A DNA stretch of 64,000 bases from Bermanella sp. WJH001 (GTDB lineage: Bacteria > Pseudomonadota > Gammaproteobacteria > Pseudomonadales > Oceanobacteraceae): positions 1,302,001-1,366,000 of the forward strand of contig NZ_JASJOO010000002.1 of NCBI RefSeq assembly GCF_030070105.1, in the 5' to 3' direction. The notes beneath the pieces were generated by a model. That model saw nothing but the letters and a program-made list of their open reading frames with translations. It ran no database searches and was not told the DNA's origin. Of the stretch, positions 25,656 to 34,945 are shown one piece after another (positions within the stretch are counted from its first letter, which is position 1; each line of letters starts with the position of its first letter). Both the position numbers and the translations under genes were made by a program.

Positions 25656-26185
25656 TCATTCAACTTTATGGCTTGACGCCAAGAAATCAATAAAGTCATT
25701 TAATTCAGCCACTGTTTCAATCAAATGCAAGGATTTATTCTGTGATAATGCATTGAGATTTTTAAAAAAATCATCATTCTAAAATATAGGGCTCATTCTT
25801 AACATCTTATAACTTTTCAGACTGCCTTTTATAATTGAAGACCTCTTTGGCCAACCTTCTGGTTTAATGAACAGCCCTTTGATTAATCGCTTTGTCACCA
25901 ACCAATAACTTGTTAAATAAGGCAAGTTGATATAAATGAGCGTATCAGCTTCATCTAGCCGTTTATAGAATGAGGCCAATGGTCCTAAGCCATCTATAAT
26001 CCATTTTTCTGATGCCAATATTTTTGCATGTTCACGATCAAATATTTCTCGCTCCACCAGCTCACCATTTGGCTTATACACAATAGAATCTAGTGGATAT
26101 AAGTTAATATCGGTCACTGTAACCAAGCGTTTACTTAATGTGGACTTGCCGCCACCAGGCTTACCAAATACGGCTATTTTTTCAT
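25656..26185 (-). pseudogene. adenylate-kinase-like P-loop protein, broken by a frameshift and a nonsense codon
   Basis: Read on the minus strand from a well-placed ATG (26185, AGGAG before it) the frame stops at codon 4 (MKK, TAG). If one A is added to the run of six, it continues as MKKIAVFGKPGGGKSTLSKR, a normal P-loop start, then DINLYPLDSIVY, WIIDGLGPLASFYKRLDEAD and IYINLPYLTSYW, the family of small nucleoside-kinase-like (FlaR/topology-modulation) proteins. A TAG at 25779-25781 interrupts the frame where TGG (Trp, FWND-like) is expected, and 40 further sense codons follow to a TGA at 25656. Two independent lesions make it a pseudogene; sequencing error could explain the first but not easily both. 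Confidence 0.8.
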
Positions 26186-26227
26186 ACAGTCTCCTTTAAT
26201 AAAATATTACCTAGAGACAGAAATAAC

Positions 26228-26250
26228 AAACCCGCCTCTTGGGCGGGTTT
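26228..26250. terminator. hairpin terminator candidate
   Basis: AAACCCGCC-TCTTG-GGCGGGTTT, a 9-bp GC-rich stem. It lies between the pseudogene and the DUF2569 gene and could end transcripts of the latter on the minus strand (GTTATTT follows). Confidence 0.6.
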
Positions 26251-26430
26251 GATAAATTTATTGTACATCAAAGCCCACCATTCCTATGGAATGATGGTAA
26301 TTCGTGCACGTAACTTAATTTGATTTGATTTACTTTCATTATGTTATTGTCAAAAAATCTATTAAAGAGTCAGTATTAATAAAATTAAACCGTGTTACCT
26401 AATATTGCAAACTCATCTTCAGTAGAAAAA

Positions 26431-26949
26431 TCAATCAACATCCACACTAGAGGCCAAGGTTTTATCAGGTTTATTTTCAACAAAGGTGAGCTTAACCCTC
26501 TTTGAAAGCAGCATATAAGGCACCCAAATCATTCCACTAACTAAAACGCGAAAGAATTCTTTTTTAGTTTCTGAATCAAACATTGGCACTTCAGGTAAAA
26601 CCATTGTCACAAGCCATGCATCAAAAGGGATAAACACTAAAGATACCGCGACAATTGTTATATACAGCTTCGGGAAAAGATAACTTTTGGTGAAAAATAA
26701 ATATATAAGATAGATAGAAGCTAAAAGCATTATGGCATTGTAAGCCATTTCACCCATTAGCAAAGTAGATAACATTGGATTATACGATACAGAATCTACC
26801 AAGGTGATTGCCTGCCACGTGCCATCCTCGAACACAGATTGATACAAAGGCACATATGTGGCCAACAACCTAATGGGGGCTAATATCACACCAAGACCGA
26901 CTAAGATCAACCAACCACCTAGCCCTTTCAATTCGTTTTCATCTTTCAT
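26431..26949 (-). CDS. DUF2569 membrane protein
   Basis: A 172-residue protein with four transmembrane helices: LGGWLILVGLGVILAPI, MAYNAIMLLASIYLIYLF, LYITIVAVSLVFIPFDAWL and LVSGMIWVPYMLLSKRVKL. The GLGGWLIL start and the IW-PYxxxSKRVKxTF ending are the DUF2569 signature. The function is unknown; such proteins are common in gammaproteobacteria, often near stress or envelope genes. It is a single gene with AT-rich flanks. Confidence 0.83.
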   Translation of the reverse strand: MKDENELKGLGGWLILVGLGVILAPIRLLATYVPLYQSVFEDGTWQAITLVDSVSYNPMLSTLLMGEMAYNAIMLLASIYLIYLFFTKSYLFPKLYITIVAVSLVFIPFDAWLVTMVLPEVPMFDSETKKEFFRVLVSGMIWVPYMLLSKRVKLTFVENKPDKTLASSVDVD

Positions 26950-27021
26950 TTTAAGCCTTAAAATATTGATTATTTATATCAATTTAAATTGATATTCATT
27001 TAAAAAACGAACTTAAATTGA

Positions 27022-27519
27022 TTAATAGAGTTTAGTGATTATACCCATTACAACGCGTTCACTAGATCGACTGCCCAAACCAAATTCCATCTGTTTTAAT
27101 AGAGACTCTAACTGTCGCTTGCTAGCAGCATTATTAATGCCTTTAATTTTAATATTTTCAATACGGCCATTTTTATTAAGATTAAACGTAAATTGTGTTT
27201 TAGTGGTTGATTTTTCACCACTCTCAGATTTAACAGCGTAATTAAGCTTGGAGTAAAACTCCGCTGATTGACCATTCCAACAAGGATAAAAACTGGCCTG
27301 CTTTCTAGGGGCACGGGTTGAGCAATTACTTAATCTTCCGTTTCTTGATCCCACATCAAAACTGGCATTTATTTTAGTACGATGTTTAACCTGAACTTTT
27401 GTGAATTCACCGGTATCAGACAGGATGCTGTCCATATCCTCGCCAGCCATGGCTTTTAGCTCAGCATTTGAATTAATAGAGAAAACAAACAGAATGATAA
27501 ACAATAGATAGGGCTTCAT
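27022..27519 (-). CDS. periplasmic hypothetical protein
   Basis: A 165-residue protein with a clear signal peptide (LLFIILFVFSINSNA) and a basic mature part. Two Cys (LSNCSTRAP, FYPCWNG) could form a disulfide. The second half (TTKTQFTFNLNKNGRIENIKI) has the beta-alpha-beta look of TonB-C-like domains, but this is only a resemblance. Family not recognised. Monocistronic, with its own AT-rich upstream region. Confidence 0.7.
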   Translation of the reverse strand: MKPYLLFIILFVFSINSNAELKAMAGEDMDSILSDTGEFTKVQVKHRTKINASFDVGSRNGRLSNCSTRAPRKQASFYPCWNGQSAEFYSKLNYAVKSESGEKSTTKTQFTFNLNKNGRIENIKIKGINNAASKRQLESLLKQMEFGLGSRSSERVVMGIITKLY

Positions 27520-27650
27520 TTTACGTTCCTTATAAAAATGAGCCGGAATAATAACAGTTAAAATCTTGGTTAACTATCGCTGTATATTTATAAAATGAAA
27601 TTTTTTATATAAAAATAAAGCAAGGGCAATGAATTTAAAGATCAATACAA

Positions 27651-28562
27651 TTAAAAGTATTGATGGTATAGGTGAGCGGCTACTTCAATCACACAGGCAT
27701 GACGTTGAGCTAAGCGGTCGTGGTCTTTATCATAACCACCACCAATAACAGTGGCTACTGGAATATGACGCATTAAACATTCACGCAGTACTTGCTCATC
27801 ACGTGCTGCCACACCATCCCAAGTAATATCTAAATGCCCCAACTCATCATGTTGCCAAATATCCACACCGGCATCATACAACACCAAGTCTGGTTGTTGT
27901 TCATCTAATAATTTTGACAGGGTTGTACGAATAATACTTAGGTAATCATCGTCTTGTAAGAATTTATCTAAACCAACATCTAGGTCACTTGCATGTTTGC
28001 GAAACGGAAAGTTTTTTTCACAGTGAATTGAACACGTAAATACATGAGGCTGATTTGCTAAAATAGCCGCCGTACCGTCCCCTTGGTGCACGTCACAGTC
28101 AAAAATCAATATGCGTTGGACCTCACCCGATTCAATCAGAGTATTAGCGGTATACGCCAAATCATTTATCATGCAAAAACCTGAGCCAAAATCATAATGG
28201 GCATGATGTGTACCACCGGCTAAATGACAGGCCATACCCTGTTTAAGGGCTAACCTTGCCGCGAGTAATGTGCCATTGGGTGCAGTGAATGTGCGGTCAA
28301 TTAACCCTTGGCTCCAAGGCAGGCCAATTCGTCGCCACTGTCTTGCATCCATTGAGTTATTGCTTAACTGGGTTAAATATTCTGGGCTATGTGCGATGGA
28401 TAAATCCTGAATACTCGCTTTATCCGGTTGATATACGTTATCAGCGAGAATCAATCCTTTAACATTAAGGTAATCATATAAACGCCTAAACTTACTCATC
28501 ACAAAGCGATGATCATCAGGAAAGTCACAGGAGTAATTAGAGTGGTATACCAGTGGCAACAT
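27651..28562 (-). CDS. histone-deacetylase-family amidohydrolase
   Basis: A 303-residue class of Zn-dependent deacetylase. Conserved active-site blocks: GGTHHAHYDFGSGFCMIND (charge-relay His pair), IFDCDVHQGDGTA (Zn ligands Asp and His), YDAGVDIWQHD and the catalytic-loop GGGYDKD. Bacterial members deacetylate small molecules such as acetylpolyamines or acetoin-related substrates; the substrate here is unknown. It starts 2 bases after the stop of the periplasmic binding protein gene, so they form an operon. Confidence 0.9.
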   Translation of the reverse strand: MLPLVYHSNYSCDFPDDHRFVMSKFRRLYDYLNVKGLILADNVYQPDKASIQDLSIAHSPEYLTQLSNNSMDARQWRRIGLPWSQGLIDRTFTAPNGTLLAARLALKQGMACHLAGGTHHAHYDFGSGFCMINDLAYTANTLIESGEVQRILIFDCDVHQGDGTAAILANQPHVFTCSIHCEKNFPFRKHASDLDVGLDKFLQDDDYLSIIRTTLSKLLDEQQPDLVLYDAGVDIWQHDELGHLDITWDGVAARDEQVLRECLMRHIPVATVIGGGYDKDHDRLAQRHACVIEVAAHLYHQYF

Positions 28563-28564
28563 AA

Positions 28565-29314
28565 TTAATTAACAGATTGACGCATAAAAGATTTCATTTG
28601 TTGTTTATTTAAGCCGTCGTTAAATATTTTAAGCAGTTTTTGGCCTTGTTCGTCTTTTTTAAAGCAAAGATAAAGGTTTTTCTTTTCAAGCAAGCGAGTA
28701 TTGAACTCGATTTTATTTTTTATTGGGATTAATTCTGGCTCATGACTTAGCCAATATTCTAATACGCGTTCATCTATCACTATAATCGGAATACGCTTAC
28801 CCGCTAATTTTTTTATATTTTCAACATCACTGCCGGCAATATCACCTTTAATGTCACCGCTTTCAATTTTATCATCTAGCTCTTTGGTATTAATATAATT
28901 TCTAACCACACCTATTTTAGGCAGTTTGGCAATATCCTCTAATGATTGCCACTGCACAGGCGCGGATTTCAATTGGGCAAAACCTAACGGGCTAAAGCCA
29001 ATGGGTTCAGAAAAAGTGCACACTTGCGTTAACGATTCATCATAGTATTCAGGTAAATAGCCGGTGTATTTGCTGTTGTCAGCTAAACCGAGATTCACCG
29101 CACGACTCCAAGGAAAAAAGTCGATTTTTAAGGTATAACCCATAGAGGCAAAAATTTGAGTAGCGTGCTGAATGGTACGCCCTTGATGGGGTAAATCAGC
29201 GCCACTATAAGGGGGCCAATCAAGGCTGGTAAAATACACCACCTTTTCTTCCCCGTAACTCATGGTCGAGACTAATAGGCTCATCACAAAGAGAATGCGT
29301 ACAAACATTTGCAT
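28565..29314 (-). CDS. periplasmic solute-binding protein (SBP family 3 type)
   Basis: A 249-residue protein with a signal peptide (LFVMSLLVSTMSYG) and the PBP2 fold seen in WPPYSGADLPHQGRTIQ, IDFFPWSRAVNLGL and KKNLYLCFKKDEQG. This subtype (amino-acid-binding-like, with PWSRA) is common as stand-alone proteins in marine gammaproteobacteria and is not accompanied by permease genes here, so it may sense rather than transport. It heads the two-gene unit with the deacetylase. Confidence 0.85.
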   Translation of the reverse strand: MQMFVRILFVMSLLVSTMSYGEEKVVYFTSLDWPPYSGADLPHQGRTIQHATQIFASMGYTLKIDFFPWSRAVNLGLADNSKYTGYLPEYYDESLTQVCTFSEPIGFSPLGFAQLKSAPVQWQSLEDIAKLPKIGVVRNYINTKELDDKIESGDIKGDIAGSDVENIKKLAGKRIPIIVIDERVLEYWLSHEPELIPIKNKIEFNTRLLEKKNLYLCFKKDEQGQKLLKIFNDGLNKQQMKSFMRQSVN

Positions 29315-29402
29315 ACTGCCTCCCTATATTGAGTCACTGTCTATACAGTATAGCTGGATTAAAAAAAGGGCCATATTTGATGACCCTTAGTACTTTGTTA
29401 AA

Positions 29403-31322
29403 TTAAAACAAGTCTTTTAATTTCTCTTTGGCTTTTCGCTCAAGTTCTTTTTTCTTACGATCAGCTTCTGCTTTTGCCTTAGCCTTTTCGGCATCGGCTT
29501 TTGCTTTGGCTCTTGCTTTCTCGGCATCAGCTTTTGCTTTGGCTTCTGCTTTTACTTGATCTTCATAACTTGAAAGCTCTTGCTTGGCGAGTTTTTCAAG
29601 TGCCTTGCCTTTACTCGACAAGCTACCTTGGGTTAGATCAAGCTGTTTTAATTGCGCTTGATAATCGCCCGCATAACTCATTAATTTATCATTTAATTTA
29701 GCTTTCAGTTTATCTTCTAGTGCTTTTTGTTTTTGTTTAATGCGCTGATCAAATGCCGCACTCAGTTGTTTATCAAGGTCGCTATTGATACTCATTTTCG
29801 GGTCTGTTAAGTCACCTGTTGCATCTGCATTGACCGTGAAACGGTTAATGGTTTTAAGTGCCGCCACCATTTCTTTAGCAAGCACAGTACGATCTTTACT
29901 ACTAAATGTGGGCTGATTAAAAAGAGCTTGGCCATCCACATAAAGTTGACCATCACTGACATACCCTTTTGCATTTATATCGGTCACACTTGAGTCCATT
30001 ACTAAACCGGCCAAACCCAGTTTTACTTTATTAAGCTGCCAATCATTTAGCTTTAATGTAAAGCTGTCTTTGCCCGGTGAGGTCCTATGATCTAACATCC
30101 CATTAAGCGTTAACGATTGAATGTTACGTAAATTAATCCCTTCACCTTTTATAAGCGTTGGACGATTGATTACCTCTTGTTGATGAGTAATATCTAAAAC
30201 TGAAACGGCCACCTCGCCCAGTGATTGTGCTTGGTCTCCTACTGCTGGCAAGCTCATGGTGAAGCTTAAAGTTTTTACCCAAAAATCAGGCTGAGGACGA
30301 TCGGTTTTAAATTGGACAAATCGCCCTTCTAGGCGCTTGGCTTTTAATTCATCTTTTGTGGCTTTGGCCTCGTCATCTACTAACAACGGGCGTACTTTTT
30401 CGTAGTACTCCAAGGTGGTTTGAGCATAACCACCAGCATCATCACCAAATAACAGTGCGGTTAAGTTACTCGCACCGGCACCATCAATGGTGTATTTGCT
30501 TTTTATATTGGCCAAATCTTGTTTAGGGGCCGATTTGAGCGCATCAAATTTTTGCTTTAAATCAGATTTACCCTGCGACACCGCTTTTTTAGCATCGGCT
30601 ATGGCTTGTTTGTCTTGTTTAAACTGCGCTTTTAATTGATCTAATTCTTTTTTACGCTGTTTAAAGTCATCAAGGTTTTTAAACTTACCTTTGAGAATTT
30701 GATTAAGCTTGGTTTCATATTGCTTAATCGAATCATCGGTTGGCAGGTTGGCAATAGAGTCTTCTATGGCTTTTGAGTGTTGCGCATAAGCGCTTTCAAA
30801 TTCATTTCCAGCTTTTTCCGTGAGCAATGACTCACGCTCTAAAATTTCATCCGCACTTGGCAGGCCTTTGCTTGGTGATTCAGGCTCACTAACTTGGGCC
30901 GTATCGTTTGCTTGGGCATCATTTTGTGTAGATTGTTTCTCAACCTTCTTTTGTTTGACTATAGCGCCAGACACACTGCGTGGTGTACCTGTAGCAACCC
31001 CTTCTAATGAAAGCTCAGGAATAATGGCTTTACCCAGCAATAAGGGGAAGGGCTCTATATTTGCCACGGCTCGATCAAAGCTTACGATATTCTCCAAGGG
31101 TTTATCTTTGTCGGTAAGCTGTACACCGCTCACCGTAATGGTCATTGGGTTAAAACCAAAGGCCACATCGGCCACATCGACTTTTGCACCTAGGGCATCA
31201 CTACCAAAACGTTCAATGGCTAGCTTGGTTAATGGAGCAGCTGCAAATAACCAAAAACATGCAATGAGCGCACTAACCATCACAAACCCGGCTAAGCCTG
31301 ACCAACGTATCCATTTTGTCAT
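29403..31322 (-). CDS. TIGR03545-family protein (AsmA-like, coiled coil)
   Basis: A 639-residue protein with an N-terminal membrane anchor (LAGFVMVSALIACFWLFAAA), AsmA/DUF748-like beta segments such as VDVADVAFGFNPMTITVSGV, a central coiled coil (about 160-270, rich in Lys, Glu, Gln and Ala) and an Ala/Lys-rich repetitive C-terminus (KAKADAEKAKAKAEADRKK). It matches TIGR03545, which always pairs with TIGR03546. An envelope role, perhaps lipid or outer-membrane maintenance, is inferred from AsmA-like parts. It starts one base after the stop of its partner. Confidence 0.9.
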   Translation of the reverse strand: MTKWIRWSGLAGFVMVSALIACFWLFAAAPLTKLAIERFGSDALGAKVDVADVAFGFNPMTITVSGVQLTDKDKPLENIVSFDRAVANIEPFPLLLGKAIIPELSLEGVATGTPRSVSGAIVKQKKVEKQSTQNDAQANDTAQVSEPESPSKGLPSADEILERESLLTEKAGNEFESAYAQHSKAIEDSIANLPTDDSIKQYETKLNQILKGKFKNLDDFKQRKKELDQLKAQFKQDKQAIADAKKAVSQGKSDLKQKFDALKSAPKQDLANIKSKYTIDGAGASNLTALLFGDDAGGYAQTTLEYYEKVRPLLVDDEAKATKDELKAKRLEGRFVQFKTDRPQPDFWVKTLSFTMSLPAVGDQAQSLGEVAVSVLDITHQQEVINRPTLIKGEGINLRNIQSLTLNGMLDHRTSPGKDSFTLKLNDWQLNKVKLGLAGLVMDSSVTDINAKGYVSDGQLYVDGQALFNQPTFSSKDRTVLAKEMVAALKTINRFTVNADATGDLTDPKMSINSDLDKQLSAAFDQRIKQKQKALEDKLKAKLNDKLMSYAGDYQAQLKQLDLTQGSLSSKGKALEKLAKQELSSYEDQVKAEAKAKADAEKARAKAKADAEKAKAKAEADRKKKELERKAKEKLKDLF

Positions 31323-31323
31323 G

Positions 31324-31830
31324 TTAGGCTCCTAGTCTTTCGTATGCTTGGTAGAACTTACTGGCTTTTAAAAATTTCACTATTTTTAGTTTTTCAAACC
31401 AAGCCATTAATTTTGTGCGATATAAGTTAATAAGTATGGTGAATACAATCCATACAGGAATAAACAAAATAACGGATAACGCGACACTGCCCATTAATAA
31501 TGTGTGATTAAATTTAAAGGCACGCCACACATCACTTTGATAAAGATCAGTCCAAATAATTTGTAATTGAGGGTGGTTTAATAAATATTCACCCAAAGCA
31601 ATCGAAACTGGATCAAGTAAAAAAGCCAGTAATGCAAACACCGCTGAGGCCAAAAAGAAACCACCTAGATTGACACGAATCACGCACACCAATAAAAACA
31701 CAAATAGGTTATGCAAACTAAAAAACGGCGTCAGTCCAACAAATAGCGCAAAAGCAAACCCTAAAGCGATTTGCCCAGGTGAGGCATCACTGTTGAGAAT
31801 TTTTAAAAGTTTGGCAAGCATAGCGAGCAT
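31324..31830 (-). CDS. TIGR03546-family (DUF2062-like) membrane protein
   Basis: A 168-residue membrane protein with three or four helices: IALGFAFALFVGLTPFFSLHN, LFVFLLVCVIRVNLGGFFL, SAVFALLAFLLDPVSIALGE and VALSVILFIPVWIVFTILIN. The TPFFSLHNL and LDPVSIALGEYLL parts are DUF2062-like. It precedes the TIGR03545 gene by a single base in the usual conserved two-gene unit. Its function is unknown. Confidence 0.9.
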   Translation of the reverse strand: MLAMLAKLLKILNSDASPGQIALGFAFALFVGLTPFFSLHNLFVFLLVCVIRVNLGGFFLASAVFALLAFLLDPVSIALGEYLLNHPQLQIIWTDLYQSDVWRAFKFNHTLLMGSVALSVILFIPVWIVFTILINLYRTKLMAWFEKLKIVKFLKASKFYQAYERLGA

Positions 31831-31939
31831 GAATGAATCCTTATTGAATGCTGTTGAGCTTTAGGTCAAGTCTAGCGGGTATTTCCTTTAGAATAAACTT
31901 CTACAACTGCCAACCCGCCAATGGTATCAGTACCGCTTA

Positions 31940-32833
31940 TCACAAGCGTGCAAGATAGGCTTTTATATCCTTAAATACTGGGTTGAGCTTACGCCCAAAT
32001 ATAGATAAACCACCTACTAGGTGTCGATGATTAACACCTGGGTAAGTTATATAGTCATGGGCCACGTTTAGGTGTGTAAGCATGTTTGCAAAGCGTTCAG
32101 AATGGTATGGCCCCACTGTTTCATCGGCTTCACCATGAATTAAATACATTTTTGTTGTATGAACGGTGGCCAAATTAATGGGGTTTGCTTCATGGGCATT
32201 ATGTTTGTGGCCTAAGTCGATATAGTTTTCTGATATATCATGAAGTGTTACATCATCAAATTTACCAACCACTAATGGGTCATCGAGAGGTAAATCGTAA
32301 GGGCCCGCCAAACCAATACAGGCTTTTAGTTGCACATGGGCGTTTGCATTTTCAAGGTAACTTGGTTGGGTGGCTAACATGGCTGCGGTATGAGCACCTG
32401 CGCTATGACCGATTAAGATAATATTCAGCGGTGTCTTTTGATGTGCATTTAAGTGGTTTAAATGTTTGGGAATACTGGCAATCGCGTTGGCAACATCTTC
32501 AATAAAGTGCGGAAACTGCACCTGTGGATATAAACGATAGTTCGGTACAACCGTGGTATATCCCAGTTCGTTAAACGCGAGCCCTGCAAATTGATATTCG
32601 TTTTTATTGCCGGTATCCCATGCCCCGCCATGAATAAACACAATGATGTCATCACTTTTTTTATGTTTAGGAAGATAAATATCGAGCGTATGACGATGAT
32701 CTTGATCATAGGGTAAGTCTTTAAAACGGCTACTGTGAAAACGTGGCGCAAGATAATTCATAATCCAAAGAGGTTTAAATATAGCAACCCCAATGAATAC
32801 AACACACATACTGAGTATCACGATTAAACCCAT
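31940..32833 (-). CDS. alpha/beta hydrolase (carboxylesterase type)
   Basis: A 297-residue protein with an N-terminal membrane anchor (LIVILSMCVVFIGVAIF) and an alpha/beta hydrolase domain. The oxyanion-hole HGGAWDTGNK, the nucleophile elbow GHSAGAHTA, a late Asp in GEADETV and His in GVNHRHLVG complete the triad. This is the BD-FAE/HSL-like esterase subfamily; substrate unknown. It is followed after 11 bases upstream by the hypothetical gene at 32845, so the two are probably co-transcribed. Confidence 0.86.
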   Translation of the reverse strand: MGLIVILSMCVVFIGVAIFKPLWIMNYLAPRFHSSRFKDLPYDQDHRHTLDIYLPKHKKSDDIIVFIHGGAWDTGNKNEYQFAGLAFNELGYTTVVPNYRLYPQVQFPHFIEDVANAIASIPKHLNHLNAHQKTPLNIILIGHSAGAHTAAMLATQPSYLENANAHVQLKACIGLAGPYDLPLDDPLVVGKFDDVTLHDISENYIDLGHKHNAHEANPINLATVHTTKMYLIHGEADETVGPYHSERFANMLTHLNVAHDYITYPGVNHRHLVGGLSIFGRKLNPVFKDIKAYLARL

Positions 32834-32844
32834 CTTTTTTGACC

Positions 32845-33453
32845 TTACTGTTTACCCAGATTAATCTGTTGTTTGCCAACGTTGTTATCCAACAGGTCTA
32901 ACATTATGTCGACTAACGCTGATATTTTAATATTACTTAACTGCCGATAATCAAAATACGGGCATAGGATGACACGCTGTTCACGATATAGCGCAAAGTC
33001 TTGATGTTCATGGTTTACCAAATAAGGCGGCTCATAATCAAACCCCAATTGTTGAGCATACCCTTTACCCATGATGATATGAATATCATCCCCTGAACCC
33101 AGTAGCGGTGCACCAAATAATAACCTGCAACCACTCTGGGACTGCAGCAACTGATGGTCACGATAATGCTGCCAGCTTTTATGCTCGCTAAGCATCTCAC
33201 AAAAGTGCGCAAGCGTGTTCATCCCACGGCCCTGTAATGTCTGCATAAACTCAAACATTAACTTGGCATAAACATTAAATACTTTACGCCAGTGATTACC
33301 CGTATGTTGCCCAATGGCGTTGATCTCACCGCCACTCATAGGCTGCAAGTCACTCAATAAATCATATGGTGGCATTGGTGGACGATTAGCCATGTAGACA
33401 TTAATACACACTTTATTTGGCATGACCTGGTCATCACCTAGCCCTATCAACAT
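32845..33453 (-). CDS. conserved hypothetical protein (possibly DUF6942)
   Basis: A soluble protein of about 202 residues, starting MLIGLGDDQVMPNKVCINVYMANRPPMPPY. Conserved-looking blocks are INAIGQHTGNHWRKVFNVYAK, CRLLFGAPLLGSGDDIHIIMG and PYFDYRQLSN. It recalls proteins grouped as DUF6942 in marine gammaproteobacteria, but I could not check this. The frame is open from a TTG at 33483; the ATG at 33453 is chosen because GAGG precedes it. It is divergent from the oxygenase gene and lies just upstream of the hydrolase gene. Confidence 0.65.
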   Translation of the reverse strand: MLIGLGDDQVMPNKVCINVYMANRPPMPPYDLLSDLQPMSGGEINAIGQHTGNHWRKVFNVYAKLMFEFMQTLQGRGMNTLAHFCEMLSEHKSWQHYRDHQLLQSQSGCRLLFGAPLLGSGDDIHIIMGKGYAQQLGFDYEPPYLVNHEHQDFALYREQRVILCPYFDYRQLSNIKISALVDIMLDLLDNNVGKQQINLGKQ

Positions 33454-33561
33454 AATTCCTCTTTGTACCTTTAATCTGAACAAGGCATTTTAATCGTTAA
33501 GATTAAAATATATCACCCTACAGTGGGTAAACTTCCCCTAGAATGCGCTGCTTTGCAATTA

Positions 33562-34233
33562 ATGAGCTACGCGACGATGCACGCTGAAGATGTAAATACG
33601 GTCAACCTAAGTGTCTACGAAAGAATCGAGCATGATATCGCCCTAAAAGGTATCAGTATTGTCGAAAATGCTTTACCCATGTCGACCATTGCACCGCTAC
33701 TGGCTCGTGTTGCATCGTTACCTGAATATGAATTTAATGATGCCGGCACTGGCCGTAAGCTGGATCATCAAATTAATCAATTTGTGCGTCGTGATCAAAT
33801 TCACTGGTTAGACCCTCAACATCCCAGCGAAAGTCTTTGGTTCGATTGGATGAACGGTCTTAAAACCCATTTAAATCGCTCACTTATGCTGGGCCTGTTT
33901 AGTTATGAGAGTCATTTCGCTCAATACCAACCAGGGGCATTTTATAAAAAGCACGTGGACTCGTTTAAAGGTCAGGCAAACCGTCGCTTAAGCACCGTGC
34001 TCTACCTTAACCCCAATTGGCAGCCACAGTATGGCGGTGAACTGGTGGTGTACAACCCCACCAAAGACGACGAAGAATACTGCCGAATCAACCCAAACTT
34101 TGGCACCTTGGTGGTATTTTTAAGCGAAGACTTCCCCCATGAAGTACTGCCGGCTAGTCACTTGCGCTACAGCATTGCAGGCTGGTATCGCATTAATAAC
34201 AGCATATTTAATCAAATCGACCCACCACAATAA
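33562..34233 (+). CDS. 2OG-Fe(II) dioxygenase
   Basis: A protein of about 223 residues with the Fe(II)/2-oxoglutarate triad: KHVDSF (His-x-Asp), the distal His in EDFPHEVLP and the 2OG-binding Arg in LRYSIAGWYR. QYQPGAFYKKHVD and LSTVLYLNPNWQPQYGGEL are the P4H-like core of the bacterial PiuC/prolyl-hydroxylase group. The substrate is unknown. The start is uncertain: in-frame GTG 33523, ATG 33562 and ATG 33577 all lack a strong ribosome-binding site, and conservation begins after them. Confidence 0.83.
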   Translation: MSYATMHAEDVNTVNLSVYERIEHDIALKGISIVENALPMSTIAPLLARVASLPEYEFNDAGTGRKLDHQINQFVRRDQIHWLDPQHPSESLWFDWMNGLKTHLNRSLMLGLFSYESHFAQYQPGAFYKKHVDSFKGQANRRLSTVLYLNPNWQPQYGGELVVYNPTKDDEEYCRINPNFGTLVVFLSEDFPHEVLPASHLRYSIAGWYRINNSIFNQIDPPQ

Positions 34234-34295
34234 CCCCGTGTTAACCCCAGGTGAGTTGCGCTACCATAGCGCCTCACCCACTGTGATGCATATTC

Positions 34296-34769
34296 ATGGA
34301 TAAATCGGCCTTAATCACACAAATCATCAACGAACTTAGCATTGCCCTTGAGCATGCCTTAGCGGCAGCAGATGAAGCCCACAAAGGGGCCACACATGAA
34401 CAAAGCAAAGCCGAAACTCAATACGACACCCTTGGCTTAGAGCACGCTTACCTTGCCGAAGGTCAAGCCCGTCGCATACAAGACCTTAAAGACAGCATTA
34501 CCAAGCTTCATCACTTCACCCCTAAAAATTACACACAAGATGATGCCATTTACCTAGGTGCACTTGTTAAATTGGAGCCGTTAGATAAACCATCTATGTG
34601 GGTTTTACTGGCTCCAACAGCAGGCGGTATGAGTGTTCAATGGCAAGCATTAAACGTGCAAATCATTTCGCCTAATAGCCCAATGATGCAAGCCATACTT
34701 GGCCTGTACCAAGATGATGAGTTTAAACTCGCTAACGGCTTACGTTATCGGATATGCGAAGTACATTAA
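34296..34769 (+). CDS. GreA/GreB C-terminal-like protein
   Basis: A 157-residue protein with an N-terminal helical hairpin (about 1-75, IINELSIALEHALAAADEA, LGLEHAYLAEGQARRIQDL) and a C-terminal FKBP-like beta domain (about 80-157, YLGALVKLEPLDKPSMWVLL). The coiled-coil-plus-FKBP layout is that of the Gre family, which enters the RNA polymerase secondary channel. The acidic tip residues of true GreA are not obvious, so it may be a regulator rather than a cleavage factor. It follows the oxygenase by 62 bases. Confidence 0.75.
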   Translation: MDKSALITQIINELSIALEHALAAADEAHKGATHEQSKAETQYDTLGLEHAYLAEGQARRIQDLKDSITKLHHFTPKNYTQDDAIYLGALVKLEPLDKPSMWVLLAPTAGGMSVQWQALNVQIISPNSPMMQAILGLYQDDEFKLANGLRYRICEVH

Positions 34770-34945
34770 GCCACTAACAATGCCTGTGAGATGCCCATGC
34801 ATCACATTAATAGTTCTGCGCGTAACTTATTTATGCTTTGAACAATGTATCAAGTTTGTTGCAGCAGCCGCCCTTTTGTTTCTTGCCACCAATTGCTACA
34901 GTGCATAGAGACTTTCGATAATCAATAATAAAAAACGAGATCATT

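Noticed and set aside
26262-26310. TGTAC next to a CATTCC/GGAATG hairpin as another REP-like copy
   Set aside because: Spacing and stem differ from the other elements, so the similarity is probably chance.
30820-31335. Long plus-strand frame opposite the TIGR03545 gene
   Set aside because: It is antisense to a well-supported gene, has low-complexity Ser/Ala content created by the opposite strand and no ribosome-binding site or family match.
34770-34945. A short frame ending LLFLATNCYSA that looks like a lipoprotein signal
   Set aside because: It begins inside the Gre-like gene in another frame, and the resemblance lies at its last residues, not at an N-terminus.
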